From: Atopobium sp. ICM42b
Lineage (GTDB): Bacteria; Actinomycetota; Coriobacteriia; Coriobacteriales; Atopobiaceae
Length of the DNA stretch: 25,429 nucleotides
Direction of reading: 5' to 3'
NCBI GenBank assembly: GCA_000564995.1
Contig: JDFH01000011.1
Span: 1-25,429, forward strand
The notes beneath the pieces are model-generated. The model saw only the letters and a program-made list of their open reading frames with translations. It made no database searches and had not been told where the DNA came from. Each line of letters opens with the position of its first letter. Position 1 is the first letter of the stretch. Shown in pieces: positions 1 to 7,756 of this stretch. A program made the translations under genes and the position numbers.

Positions 1-60
1 GAGGTATTTTCTGCGTCATGTATACGTCTTTTTAACAGATTATCCGACTTAGGTGTGTTT
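1..60 (-). repeat. Edge-truncated copy of intergenic repeat element C
   Basis: Read on the minus strand, these 60 bases align without gaps to 14532-14591, with 47 of 60 positions identical by my count. The best conserved part is the terminal arm at 36-59, containing TGTCGGATAATCTG-like sequence (here with AGTCGG), followed by a shared CGTATACAT and GAAAATAC. In the complete copy at 14533-14663 the arm is one of two inverted ends, so this copy probably continues left of the window. No gene is encoded here. Confidence 0.7.
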
Positions 61-106
61 TGAACTGCCTCCTATTTTTTGTGTCTAAGAAATGGGAGGC
101 AGTTCA
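61..106. repeat. 12-bp inverted repeat downstream of the membrane protein gene
   Basis: TGAACTGCCTCC at 61-72 is perfectly complementary to GGAGGCAGTTCA at 95-106, with a 22-base loop that includes a run of T on the plus strand. It lies just past the end of the minus-strand membrane protein gene and could end its transcript. However, no U-tract follows the stem on either strand, so a classical intrinsic terminator is not shown. It directly abuts the repeat element ending at base 60. Confidence 0.5.
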
Positions 107-144
107 GATACAGAGGCTTTTTGCAAGCAATTGCTTTTTACATG

Positions 145-1302
145 CTACGCATTGGAACAAATCTTCTTCCACAAGCGTAGACCATAGCTATTTGGCAATC
201 CCGCTTCAATACGAATAGCCAAATATAATCCAGCAATGTTATAGGTCAACTCAAAGATATCTTGGCTGTTTACAGCAGGGATGCCCTGCGTTAGTGCAGT
301 AAAGATAATCCTCGCTACGTCAAACAGAACGATAACGGTAACAGCAATAATATACGGTCTAATAAATCGGGCATCGTTTGAGCCCTTTAGAGCTAAAAGA
401 CCTGCAATAAGAGAAAATACTGCACCAACTGTCACCAAGAAAATAGTAAGAATACCCTGTTGCTCAAGAAATTGATTAACAGTTGCCAAGAACGGTTGAT
501 TTACAACTCTAGAAAGGTCATGCAGTCCAAGCAGAATCAGAACTAGAAAAAGTGCAATTCCGCTCAATGCAATAGAGACCAGCGAAAAGAAATGAAGAAC
601 TCGCTGATGACGAGAGCGCCAATACGTAGTTCCCACAATACCCTGGTCATGCTCCTTCTTTACTTTATCCGCAAGATTTGAACAAATTACCACGTAAACT
701 ATAGTATTAAGTTGAACAAAGGGATCAAGAATAATCAACTCTCCTCTACCCCAGGCCCATAAAATTCCTACCAGAATAATCAAGCCAATCAGATAGCAAA
801 GAAATCTGTATGGTTCAACTTTTGATGAGTCTTTGGCGGCACGTAATCCAAATATCGAAGTGACAACTTGCAACATTCCAATAAGAAGTACAAATACATA
901 CCCCAAAAGTACGTTATTGCTAAACGTAAAATACACGCCACTAAACTCAAGCCTCTCCAAAGGAACTGCAGGCTGTAAGCCCATAACAGTTGAAACAAGA
1001 GATCCAGTTGTAGTTAAAACATCTGCCGCGCCCAAGATAATCAATACAATTGAGACAATACGTAAGATATGTTGAGCAGGAGTTCTAGGAACAGTAGCCT
1101 TAACTCGATCAGACGCAGGACGCTCTAGTGGTTCATCTTCATCAACTACGAGGATTTTCTCGGCATGTTCTGCTACTTCAGAAACGTTTTCTGCCAGCTC
1201 AGAGGATACCTCAGTGACCTTTTTAGAGAGCTCTTCTACCTTTGAATTTTTAGCCAGCTTGGCGATCTCAGCACCGATATCTTTTTTCTGTTCCACTGAC
1301 AC
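145..1302 (-). CDS. Polytopic membrane protein of unknown function, internally duplicated
   Basis: I do not recognise a named family. The 385-residue product starts at a GTG (1300-1302) with a GAGGA ribosome-binding site about seven bases upstream. Residues 1-70 are charged, helical and probably cytoplasmic, rich in Glu and Lys with a coiled-coil look. About eight hydrophobic segments follow, roughly at 76-100, 130-155, 165-185, 190-207, 237-262, 284-305, 315-337 and 350-368. The two halves of the membrane part look related: each has a short loop of the form G-x-x-D or A-K-D followed about six residues later by PY at the start of the next segment. That suggests a duplicated four-helix module. 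The gene stands alone and diverges from the MATE pump. It could be a sensor, a transporter-like protein or a stress membrane protein; nothing in the sequence decides. Confidence 0.75.
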   Translation of the reverse strand: MSVEQKKDIGAEIAKLAKNSKVEELSKKVTEVSSELAENVSEVAEHAEKILVVDEDEPLERPASDRVKATVPRTPAQHILRIVSIVLIILGAADVLTTTGSLVSTVMGLQPAVPLERLEFSGVYFTFSNNVLLGYVFVLLIGMLQVVTSIFGLRAAKDSSKVEPYRFLCYLIGLIILVGILWAWGRGELIILDPFVQLNTIVYVVICSNLADKVKKEHDQGIVGTTYWRSRHQRVLHFFSLVSIALSGIALFLVLILLGLHDLSRVVNQPFLATVNQFLEQQGILTIFLVTVGAVFSLIAGLLALKGSNDARFIRPYIIAVTVIVLFDVARIIFTALTQGIPAVNSQDIFELTYNIAGLYLAIRIEAGLPNSYGLRLWKKICSNA

Positions 1303-1386
1303 AAAAAATCCTCACACTTGTCCAAAATGTTCAAATAAATCATAGCATTAGCTACTTTGCTGTGTTAGTATGTGCAACTGTCCGTG

Positions 1387-1398
1387 TACCTGCAGGTA
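1387..1398. promoter_or_regulatory. 12-bp perfect palindrome upstream of the MATE pump
   Basis: TACCTGCAGGTA is a perfect palindrome about 105 bases before the pump start and just upstream of the leader mini-ORF. Position and symmetry suit a dimeric repressor site, as is common for drug pumps. No regulator gene is adjacent, and no repressor family can be named from the sequence. Confidence 0.3.
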
Positions 1399-1401
1399 TG
1401 T

Positions 1402-1428
1402 AAGGAGGCTTGTTCGATGCTTTTTTAA
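1402..1428 (+). promoter_or_regulatory. Candidate three-codon leader mini-ORF of the MATE pump
   Basis: AAGGAGG at 1402-1408 is a near-perfect ribosome-binding site. Eight bases later comes ATG CTT TTT TAA (1417-1428), encoding Met-Leu-Phe-stop. The mini-ORF sits 73 bases before the pump start, which has its own ribosome-binding site. A strong site in front of a three-codon frame recalls leader peptides that control resistance genes by ribosome stalling. Whether it is translated is unknown. Confidence 0.3.
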
Positions 1429-1501
1429 TCTTCTCGTGAGCGTGTCACATGTCCACACCACGAGTTTGTCTGACATGTTCCACCACTAATCGAGGAGAAG
1501 T

Positions 1502-2998
1502 ATGGAATCGAATAAGCTTTTTGCGGAAACACCACCATTTAAATTATTTTTACGAGCAGCCCTTCCGGGTGCTATTGCTATGCTTGCGTCGATGCTTTAC
1601 GACACTGCAGATGGAATCCTTGTCGGACGCTATCTGGGTCAGGATTCCTTTGGCGCGGTTACCATTGCCATTCCACTGGTTATTCTCTGCTTTGCTGTTG
1701 CCGACCTTATTGGCGTTGGAGCCTCTGCGGTCATTGCCGTTGAGCACGGCAAGAAAAATCACCAGACAGCCAATAACATCTTTACCATTGCTTTTATCAT
1801 GCTTGTTACCACTGGTGTTATCAGCGGCATTTTCTTCTTCTTTTGTGCACCAAACGTTTTAGCACTGATGGGTGCTCAAGGAAAGGTTGCCGAACAAGGA
1901 ACTATCTACCTGCGCGTATGGACACTGTTCTTGCCGGTTATGTGCATCTCATACGCTGTTGATAACTTCCTTAAGATTTGTGGCAAAATTAGGCGCTCTA
2001 CCAGCATTGCTTTTATTTCCGCAATTCTGGGAACCGTGCTTGAATACTACTTTTTAGGTGTTTTGGGATTATCCGTTGAGTACGCAGCACTGGGTTACTG
2101 CATCTCAATCACTTTCTCGTCCCTTTATGGCATCTGGCCCTTTATTGGCAACAAGCAAATCCTTAAGTTTGTAAAGCCACACTTTAATTGGACGCAGATC
2201 AAAGAAATCTTTGTAAACGGCTTCCCTATCTTTATGCAGAACATCTCGAGCAGGATTTATTCGCTACTAATGAACGCTGCCCTACTGAGCCTCGGCGGAG
2301 ATATTGCCATTGCTTCTTACGGCGTGCTTCTCTATTCTGGTGGACTCATTCAGCCGCTCATTTATGGACAGGCCGATGCCATGCAGCCAGCCATTGGCTA
2401 CAACTGGGGCGCAAAGAAAAAAGATCGAGTGCTTGCTATCGAGAAATACATCTTCTCCACAGGCATCATTATTGGCATCTTTGCCTTCTGCGTCTCGTTC
2501 TTCTTCTCGGAGTTCTTGGTCAAACTCTACCTGCCTGAAGGAACGCAAGAGCTGCTCAACATGGCTATCCCAGCCATGCGCATTCATGCTTTTATCTTCA
2601 TTTTTAGCTGGATTACCATGTGCACAGAAAGTCTTGCCATTGCCCTGAAGCAGACAAAGATTTCCAATCTCTTGAGCATCTTTATGGCACTTATCTTCCC
2701 TATCAGCTCACTGCTGATACTGAGGCCATTTGGTCTGGACGCACTTTGGTACGTGTCAGTTGTGTCCAATATACTCTCAGCACTGCTCTCTGTTGGCTGC
2801 CTCATCCACATCTATCGCAAGCATTTTAAAGGTGTGAATTCAGACGGTGTTGATGGCGCTGATGCTGTATCCGATGACACTCAAGAAGAAGACTCCCAGC
2901 TCACCGAGGCAGAGCTCACCGAGGCAGAGCTTGCAGCGTCCGAGCTCTCCAGCCCAGAAGAGCATGTGGACCCAGAATCCATCTCCCGAGCTCAATAG
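1502..2998 (+). CDS. MATE-family multidrug/sodium efflux transporter
   Basis: The 498-residue product is an integral membrane protein with about twelve hydrophobic segments ending near residue 445, the usual MATE topology of two six-helix halves. The start PFKLFLRAALPGAIAML followed by YDTADGILVGRYLG resembles the first helices of MepA-type MATE pumps, where an Asp/Asn-rich pair takes part in cation coupling. Such pumps export cationic drugs and dyes in exchange for Na+ or H+. The ATG at 1502 has GAGGAG about five bases upstream. The tail beyond residue 450 is acidic and low in complexity, with LTEAE twice from a 15-bp tandem duplication, which is unusual for the family. The gene is alone on its strand and converges on metY; its leader carries a palindrome and a mini-ORF. 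The substrate cannot be read from the sequence. Confidence 0.9.
   Translation: MESNKLFAETPPFKLFLRAALPGAIAMLASMLYDTADGILVGRYLGQDSFGAVTIAIPLVILCFAVADLIGVGASAVIAVEHGKKNHQTANNIFTIAFIMLVTTGVISGIFFFFCAPNVLALMGAQGKVAEQGTIYLRVWTLFLPVMCISYAVDNFLKICGKIRRSTSIAFISAILGTVLEYYFLGVLGLSVEYAALGYCISITFSSLYGIWPFIGNKQILKFVKPHFNWTQIKEIFVNGFPIFMQNISSRIYSLLMNAALLSLGGDIAIASYGVLLYSGGLIQPLIYGQADAMQPAIGYNWGAKKKDRVLAIEKYIFSTGIIIGIFAFCVSFFFSEFLVKLYLPEGTQELLNMAIPAMRIHAFIFIFSWITMCTESLAIALKQTKISNLLSIFMALIFPISSLLILRPFGLDALWYVSVVSNILSALLSVGCLIHIYRKHFKGVNSDGVDGADAVSDDTQEEDSQLTEAELTEAELAASELSSPEEHVDPESISRAQ
2900..2929 (+). repeat. 15-bp tandem repeat in the tail of the MATE gene
   Basis: CTCACCGAGGCAGAG occurs twice in direct succession (2900-2914 and 2915-2929), encoding LTEAE twice in frame in the acidic C-terminal tail. 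It is a candidate site for replication-slippage variation in tail length. Confidence 0.8.
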
Positions 2999-3043
2999 CC
3001 TGCTCTCTCACAGCTCTACGCACAACGTACTCCTCACAAAAAC

Positions 3044-3083
3044 ATGGCGAGAAGATCTTCTGAATCCAAGATCTTCTCGCCAT
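3044..3083. terminator. Bidirectional hairpin made of an inverted pair of GGCGAGAA motifs
   Basis: ATGGCGAGAAGATCTT (3044-3059) is perfectly complementary to 3068-3083, giving a 16-bp stem and an eight-base loop. It sits between the convergent ends of the MATE gene and metY. Both arms contain the motif that recurs throughout the window (3046-3053 forward, 3074-3081 reverse). No long U-tract follows, but stem strength and position make a shared terminator likely. Inverted uptake-sequence pairs play this role in Haemophilus and Neisseria; here that is inference. Confidence 0.75.
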
Positions 3084-3110
3084 AACCATGAGCGGTTATA
3101 GAACGACTAA

Positions 3111-4391
3111 CTACAGCGCGGCAAGTGCCTGCTCGACGTCGTTGATAAGGTCTTCGGTGCCCTCAATACCGCAGCTCAAGCGCACAGTACCTGGGGTAAT
3201 GCCTGCTGCTACAAGCTCCTCATCAGTAAGCTGACGGTGCGTTGAAGAAGCTGGATGCAAGCAGCAAGAACGAGCATCTGCAACGTGTGTAGCAATGGAG
3301 AATACCTTGAGGTTACCCAGGAACTTCTCAGCAGCCTCGCGACCACCTGCAACGTCAACAGTGATAACACCGCAAGAACCGTTTGGCAGGTACTTCTGAG
3401 CCAACTCGTAGTACTTGTCACCTGGGAGGCCAGGGTAGCTTACGTGCGCAACCTTAGGATTGTTTGCAAGTGCCTCGGCAACTGCCTGGCCATTCTTGCA
3501 ATGCTGAGCCATACGAACGTGCAGGGACTCAAGGCCAAGGTTAAGATAGAAAGCGTTCTGTGGTGACTGAATGGAACCAAAGTCACGCATAAGCTGAACA
3601 GTTGCCTTAGTAATAAAGGCGCCACCATTACCAAACGTATCTGCATAGACAAGGTTGTGATACGAAGGATCAGGCTGGGTCAGACCTGGGAACTTATCTG
3701 CGTGAGCAGCCCAGTCAAAGTTGCCACCGTCAACAATGGCGCCGCCAACAGCAGAGCCGTGACCGTCCATATACTTGGTTGTGGAATGGGTCACAATATC
3801 TGCTCCCCACTCAAAAGGACGGCAGTTCACAGGTGTAGCAAACGTATTATCAACAATCAGAGGTACGCCATGGTCATGAGCGGCCTTTGCCCAACGTTCA
3901 ATATCAAGAACAACCAGTGCAGGGTTTGCAACAGTCTCACCAAAGACGCACTTTGTATTTGGTCTGAATGCTGCGTTAATCTCCTCGTCAGTTGCATCTG
4001 GTGAGATAAACGTACACTCAATACCCATCTTCTTAAGAGTGATAGCAAACAGGTTAAAGGTGCCGCCATAAATGGTAGACAGGGAGATAAAATGATCTCC
4101 AGCCTCAGCAATATTAAAGACGGCAAAGAAGTTTGCAGCTTGACCAGAAGACGTCAGCATTGCAGCTGTACCACCCTCAAGAGCACAAATCTTTGAAGCT
4201 ACGTTATCAAGCGTTGGATTTTGAAGACGAGAATAGAAATAACCCGCAGCTTTGAGGTCGAACAACTCTCCAAGCTGCATCGACTCGTCATATTTGAACG
4301 TGGTTGATTGAATGATAGGCACTTGCCTAGGCTCACCGCAACCAGGCTGATAACCGCCCTGTACGCAGCGAGTCTCGATGCTCTCAGACAT
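3111..4391 (-). CDS. metY: O-acetylhomoserine aminocarboxypropyltransferase (O-acetylhomoserine sulfhydrylase)
   Basis: The 426-residue product belongs to the Cys/Met-metabolism PLP-dependent enzymes. It makes homocysteine from O-acetylhomoserine and sulfide in methionine synthesis, in the cytoplasm. The start ETRCVQGGYQPGCGEPRQVPIIQSTTF and the PLP lysine in HSTTKYMDGHGSAVGG (Lys about 206) are typical of the MetY branch, as is the length; cystathionine-type relatives are usually nearer 380 residues. The ATG at 4389-4391 is chosen because GGGAGG lies six bases upstream; an in-frame extension to 4445 has no such support. It follows sixA-CHAD on the same strand after 69 bases, so they may be cotranscribed, though no functional link is obvious. 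A methionine gamma-lyase-like activity cannot be excluded by eye. Confidence 0.92.
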   Translation of the reverse strand: MSESIETRCVQGGYQPGCGEPRQVPIIQSTTFKYDESMQLGELFDLKAAGYFYSRLQNPTLDNVASKICALEGGTAAMLTSSGQAANFFAVFNIAEAGDHFISLSTIYGGTFNLFAITLKKMGIECTFISPDATDEEINAAFRPNTKCVFGETVANPALVVLDIERWAKAAHDHGVPLIVDNTFATPVNCRPFEWGADIVTHSTTKYMDGHGSAVGGAIVDGGNFDWAAHADKFPGLTQPDPSYHNLVYADTFGNGGAFITKATVQLMRDFGSIQSPQNAFYLNLGLESLHVRMAQHCKNGQAVAEALANNPKVAHVSYPGLPGDKYYELAQKYLPNGSCGVITVDVAGGREAAEKFLGNLKVFSIATHVADARSCCLHPASSTHRQLTDEELVAAGITPGTVRLSCGIEGTEDLINDVEQALAAL

Positions 4392-4415
4392 AGCATCCTC
4401 CCTCATAATCATCAT

Positions 4416-4451
4416 CCACGCCGCGCAAACGTCTCTGCGCTCCAAACGTGG
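4416..4451 (-). promoter_or_regulatory. Nested inverted repeats in the metY leader
   Basis: On the minus strand CCACG...CGTGG encloses GCGCA...TGCGC, so two short stacked stems could form in the RNA just before the metY ribosome-binding site. The stems are only five base pairs each with unpaired bases between. It does not match any SAM riboswitch pattern I can recognise. It may be a weak attenuator of the preceding gene or nothing. Confidence 0.2.
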
Positions 4452-4460
4452 ACTATGTGA

Positions 4461-5801
4461 TTACCTTAGGATACTAGTCTCTCTACCCTCAATCACACGC
4501 TCAATCAAAACTTTTTCATGTTCTGAAACAATTGCGAGGTCTGAGGTAACATCTCTGAAGTCCATAGAATCTTTCCACTCTTTGACCAGAGAAATATTGC
4601 GCTGAGCTGTGCAAATAGTGCTGAGCTCAGAGTCAATGTCCTGCATAATCTGGGTATAATTTGCGCGTTTCTCGCCCAGCATATCACTGAGGTGGAAAAG
4701 AATGTGCTCAACTTCACGAACTTCTCGCCTTGCATGGTGTACCTCAGAGAAGCTAGTCATATCCAGGCCAAAGAGGCGCGCATCAATAGTCTCCAGCATG
4801 TAATCAAAGCGGCTACTAATGTCTTCAAACGAGAGGCCATCTTTTAGTACCGCGTCTGACCATGCAGGCTCAAAGAGCTCATCCAGCGCACAGCGCAGAC
4901 TACGACGGACAGCCTTCTTGCGCAGTCCCTCGCAAATGCGATCGCGCTCAGACTCGCGAGCTGCTTCTACAGCGCTGACCAGCTTGGAGCCCTGAGAAAG
5001 CTCTCCAGACTCCATCAAATCTGCAACGGTATCAGAGAAGCCGTCAATCTCACGAAGACGCGTAGTTGCGCCAAGCATCAGCCTATAAACAGGCTCAGCA
5101 ATCTCAACTGCCTCCTCATTAAGAAGTGGCGAGAAAAACTTGGTAAGCAGCTGGGTTCCTCTAAGAGCAAACCTAAATGCTGCGATTACTGCAGGGTCTT
5201 CTGGATGAGCACGGAACTCTGTGTATGCATCTTCCAGATTGGTTGCTGCATGAGCGCATGCCTCATCCAGGGCATCAAGCGTCTCCCAAGGCTGAGTGGA
5301 AGGACCACTGACCAGCCAAAGAAGCTTTCCATGAGGCTCTCGAACGTCTCCAAGCTGCTTCCAGACGCACTCGTGTTGATGACCAAGTGAACCGCGTACG
5401 TCAATAGCGCACACGGCGCCCTTTGTCAGCGGAAGTTCAAATCCCAGCAGAGTTTCTGCAACATAACCCAAAAATGGGGCGTGACCAACAAGAATAAGCG
5501 TTTCTGCATCAGCGTGCTCAAGCTCTGCCTGAAGTGCAGGAAGATCTTGATCGTAAAGGGAGTCATGAATCTCTAGACCTTCTGCATCCAGAGCCTCTGC
5601 CACAATCTCTGCAGTCTCAAGCGCGCGAAGAGCGGGACTTGTCCAAATCTCAGCCTCTTCACCCTCTGGTCCCAACAAACCAAAAATATGAGGATAATTG
5701 GCAGATAAAGCCCTCTGACCAGCACGTGTAAGCTCTCGACTCATGTCTTCAGAGCCACGTTCAGATACACCATGTCTAACAAGAACCAAAGTCTTTACCA
5801 T
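4461..5801 (-). CDS. SixA-like histidine phosphatase fused to a CHAD-like domain
   Basis: The 446-residue protein has two parts. Residues 1-170 are a histidine-phosphatase-superfamily domain of the SixA type: VRHG with catalytic His10, an Arg near 59 in SPALRALETAE, and the second His107 in LVGHAPFLGY. Residues about 185-440 are an all-helical region with the basic repeats of CHAD domains (FRFALRGTQLLTKFF early, VHHARREVREVEHIL late). CHAD domains bind polyphosphate in the families where they have been studied. In the first half the hallmark His is replaced by Phe, while the second half keeps it. The ATG at 5801 has GGAGG five bases upstream and a plausible promoter beyond. A role in phosphohistidine or polyphosphate handling is inference. 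CHAD is more usually found with a CYTH domain. Confidence 0.8.
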   Translation of the reverse strand: MVKTLVLVRHGVSERGSEDMSRELTRAGQRALSANYPHIFGLLGPEGEEAEIWTSPALRALETAEIVAEALDAEGLEIHDSLYDQDLPALQAELEHADAETLILVGHAPFLGYVAETLLGFELPLTKGAVCAIDVRGSLGHQHECVWKQLGDVREPHGKLLWLVSGPSTQPWETLDALDEACAHAATNLEDAYTEFRAHPEDPAVIAAFRFALRGTQLLTKFFSPLLNEEAVEIAEPVYRLMLGATTRLREIDGFSDTVADLMESGELSQGSKLVSAVEAARESERDRICEGLRKKAVRRSLRCALDELFEPAWSDAVLKDGLSFEDISSRFDYMLETIDARLFGLDMTSFSEVHHARREVREVEHILFHLSDMLGEKRANYTQIMQDIDSELSTICTAQRNISLVKEWKDSMDFRDVTSDLAIVSEHEKVLIERVIEGRETSILR

Positions 5802-5836
5802 GTTTACCTCCGCTGGTCATCTGCAGAAAACTGCTT

Positions 5837-5864
5837 CTTATAGCGTAATAGGACGCCCGCGCAA
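5837..5864 (-). promoter_or_regulatory. Candidate promoter of sixA-CHAD
   Basis: On the minus strand TTGCGC (5859-5864) and TATAAG (5837-5842) are separated by 16 bases and lie about 40 bases before the start codon. They resemble housekeeping -35 and -10 boxes. The promoter is embedded in the inverted repeat at 5847-5884. Confidence 0.4.
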
Positions 5865-5884
5865 TTTTGCACGAACGTCCTATT
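5847..5884. repeat. Inverted repeat with a T-run on the plus strand
   Basis: AATAGGACG (5847-5855) pairs with CGTCCTATT (5876-5884), and plus-strand T residues continue to 5887. As an intrinsic terminator it would act on plus-strand transcripts, yet no plus-strand gene lies upstream. It overlaps the candidate sixA promoter, so it may instead be an operator or a block to antisense transcription. Confidence 0.4.
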
Positions 5885-5916
5885 TTTACTGCCAACGGGC
5901 AAATATATCGGTATAT

Positions 5917-5940
5917 GGCGAGAAAAACTTTTTATCTCGC
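5917..5940. terminator. Hairpin built from one GGCGAGAA motif and a degenerate partner
   Basis: GGCGAGAAAAAC (5917-5928) is followed by TTTTTATCTCGC. GCGAGA pairs with TCTCGC, and the A-run largely pairs with the T-run. It lies between asnS and sixA-CHAD, both on the minus strand, and could end asnS transcripts. Confidence 0.4.
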
Positions 5941-5950
5941 ATCTCTGCTA

Positions 5951-5985
5951 TGCAGTTATTGCATAACGGCTATGCATAATCTGCA
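5951..5985. repeat. Stem-loop downstream of asnS
   Basis: TGCAG and TGCATA (5951-5955, 5960-5965) pair with TATGCA and CTGCA (5971-5976, 5981-5985), leaving a small internal loop and a five-base hairpin loop. It lies about 90 bases past the asnS stop on the minus strand. Together with the motif hairpin at 5917-5940 it probably forms the 3' end region of that transcript. Confidence 0.4.
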
Positions 5986-6075
5986 CGCAAAAATCCAACT
6001 TGAAAGACTTGGCAACTGTGGCGGTAAAGCTAGTGCTCTATCCACGCGTCCCTATACCGCCTGTGACCGGCAATC

Positions 6076-7479
6076 TTAGAAGTCAGCGTTGCCAACGGTA
6101 CGAGGGTGAGGAATAACGTCGCGGATGTTATCCACACCGGTGAGGTACATAACAAGGCGCTCAAAGCCAAGACCAAAGCCAGAGTGTGTGCAAGAGCCGT
6201 AACGGCGAAGATCCAAGTAATACTTGTAATCGTCGGGGTTCATGCCAAGCTCAACAATGCGCTTCTCCAGAAGTTCAAGACGGTCTTCTCGCTGTGAGCC
6301 ACCAATAATCTCGCCAATGCCTGGAACAAGGCAGTCAGCTGCGGCAACAGTCTTGCCGTCATCGTTAAGGCGCATGTAGAAGGCCTTGATTTCTGCTGGA
6401 TAATCAGTAACAAAGATTGGCTTTCCAAAGTGCTGCTCGGTGAGGTAGCGCTCGTGCTCAGTCTGAAGGTCAATGCCCCACTCGACGGGATACTCAAACT
6501 TCTGGCCAGCCTTTACTGCCTCCTGCAGAATCTCAATTGCCTCGGTGTAAGAAACACGAGAGAACTGCGAAGTTGCAACGTGGTTCAGACGCTCAAGCAA
6601 ACCCTTATCCACAAACTTGTTAAGCATCTCAAGCTCATCTGGGCAGTGCTCAAGAACGTATGCAATAACGTAGCGGAGCATCTCTTCTGCAACATCCATG
6701 TCCTGTGCAAGATCACAGAAAGCCATCTCTGGCTCAATCATCCAGAACTCTGCTGCATGACGACGTGTGTTGGAGTTCTCTGCGCGGAACGTTGGACCAA
6801 ATGTGTACACGTCACCAAAGGCCATAGCAAAGTTCTCTGCCTGAAGCTGTCCAGAAACGGTGAGGTGAGAAGACTGACCAAAGAAGTCCTTTGAGTAGTC
6901 AACATCGCCCTTCTCGGTACGTGGAACGTTGTTTAGATCAAGCGTGGTAACACGGAACATCTCGCCTGCACCCTCAGCATCAGATGCGGTGATGATTGGG
7001 GTGTTCACATAGACAAAGCCACGATCCTGGAAGAACTGGTGAATGGCAAAGGCAGCCACAGAACGGATGCGGAAAACTGCACGGAACATGTTGGTGCGAG
7101 GACGAAGGTGCTGTTGCGTACGAAGGTACTCGAGAGACTGACGCTTCTTCTGCATTGGATAATCTGGGCTGGATGGTCCCTCAATCACAATGGTCTGCGC
7201 CTGCAGCTCAATAGGCTGTGGGCGATTGGGGGTAAGCTCAAGGACACCCTGAATAATCAGAGCAGCGCCAACGCCACAGGAAGCAACCTCCTCGTAATTG
7301 CCAAGGTTCTCACGATTCATAACAACCTGTAGGTCTTTGAAGCAGCTACCGTCATTAAGTGTGACAAAGCCAAAATTCTTCATATCCCTTACTGAACGTA
7401 CCCAGCCGGCCACCGTAACTTTTTGGCCACCAAGTTGCTCTGCATCTGCGTACAATGCAGAAATCGTGATGCGCTCCAC
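6076..7479 (-). CDS. asnS: Asparagine--tRNA ligase
   Basis: This class IIb aminoacyl-tRNA synthetase charges tRNA(Asn) with asparagine. The N-terminal part ([21 protein letters not shown]) is the OB-fold anticodon-binding domain. The catalytic core shows motif 2 around [16 protein letters not shown] and motif 3 around [15 protein letters not shown]. The [14 protein letters not shown] signature and [14 protein letters not shown] linker favour AsnRS over AspRS. The start is uncertain: AAGGAGG lies eight bases before a GTG (7477-7479), the best spacing, but only two bases before an in-frame ATG (7483-7485). A GTG at 7503 has no ribosome-binding site. The gene stands alone with a leader carrying two tandem hairpins. 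Confidence 0.95.
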   Translation of the reverse strand: MERITISALYADAEQLGGQKVTVAGWVRSVRDMKNFGFVTLNDGSCFKDLQVVMNRENLGNYEEVASCGVGAALIIQGVLELTPNRPQPIELQAQTIVIEGPSSPDYPMQKKRQSLEYLRTQQHLRPRTNMFRAVFRIRSVAAFAIHQFFQDRGFVYVNTPIITASDAEGAGEMFRVTTLDLNNVPRTEKGDVDYSKDFFGQSSHLTVSGQLQAENFAMAFGDVYTFGPTFRAENSNTRRHAAEFWMIEPEMAFCDLAQDMDVAEEMLRYVIAYVLEHCPDELEMLNKFVDKGLLERLNHVATSQFSRVSYTEAIEILQEAVKAGQKFEYPVEWGIDLQTEHERYLTEQHFGKPIFVTDYPAEIKAFYMRLNDDGKTVAAADCLVPGIGEIIGGSQREDRLELLEKRIVELGMNPDDYKYYLDLRRYGSCTHSGFGLGFERLVMYLTGVDNIRDVIPHPRTVGNADF

Positions 7480-7502
7480 GGGCATACCCTCCTTGTAACT
7501 CA

Positions 7503-7542
7503 CTCTGCAGGCTTTTCCTGCGCTCTGCAGGACTATCCTGCG
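7503..7542 (-). promoter_or_regulatory. Tandem 20-bp repeat forming two hairpins in the asnS leader
   Basis: CTCTGCAGG..CCTGCG occurs twice head to tail (7503-7522 and 7523-7542) with 17 of 20 bases identical. On the asnS mRNA each unit folds as a GCAGG/CCTGC stem with a short loop. Both lie just before the ribosome-binding site. Two matching small hairpins suggest an RNA-binding protein site or a translational control element. It lacks the features of a T-box that I could check (no long specifier stem or conserved T-box loop seen). Confidence 0.4.
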
Positions 7543-7646
7543 AGACGAACAAATATCTATTTAGAATACCGCATAACCACATGGCAAACGTTCACTTTTA
7601 TATATCTGGCGGTATTTACGCTAATCTCACACAGCCAAGCCAGCGC

Positions 7647-7674
7647 GCCATAAAACACCGTGCCATAAAACACC
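7647..7674. repeat. Direct repeat GCCATAAAACACC upstream of pyrE
   Basis: The 13-mer GCCATAAAACACC occurs at 7647-7659 and 7662-7674, a 15-bp period, about 85-110 bases before the pyrE start. It could be a regulator site for pyrE or for the divergent asnS. A poor candidate -10 (TAAACT, 7690-7695) follows. Confidence 0.4.
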
Positions 7675-7756
7675 TATCCGCAATTCGGCTAAACTAGTGC
7701 AGTAGAACTTACCTACAAAATGCCGCCACGTTAAAAGGCCTGCTAAAGGAGAAACC

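Noticed and set aside
1449..1862. Frame starting before the MATE gene (137 codons)
   Set aside because: It runs out of frame through the MATE gene, is rich in Leu, Ser and Arg as frame-shifted hydrophobic genes are, and has no good start signal.
4378..4605. Plus-strand frames opposite metY and sixA-CHAD
   Set aside because: They are short, lack ribosome-binding sites and lie opposite well-supported genes.
6020..6061. tRNA-like or terminator fold GGCGGTA..TACCGCC after asnS
   Set aside because: Only seven pairs close a loop of nearly 30 bases, with no cloverleaf and no U-tract.
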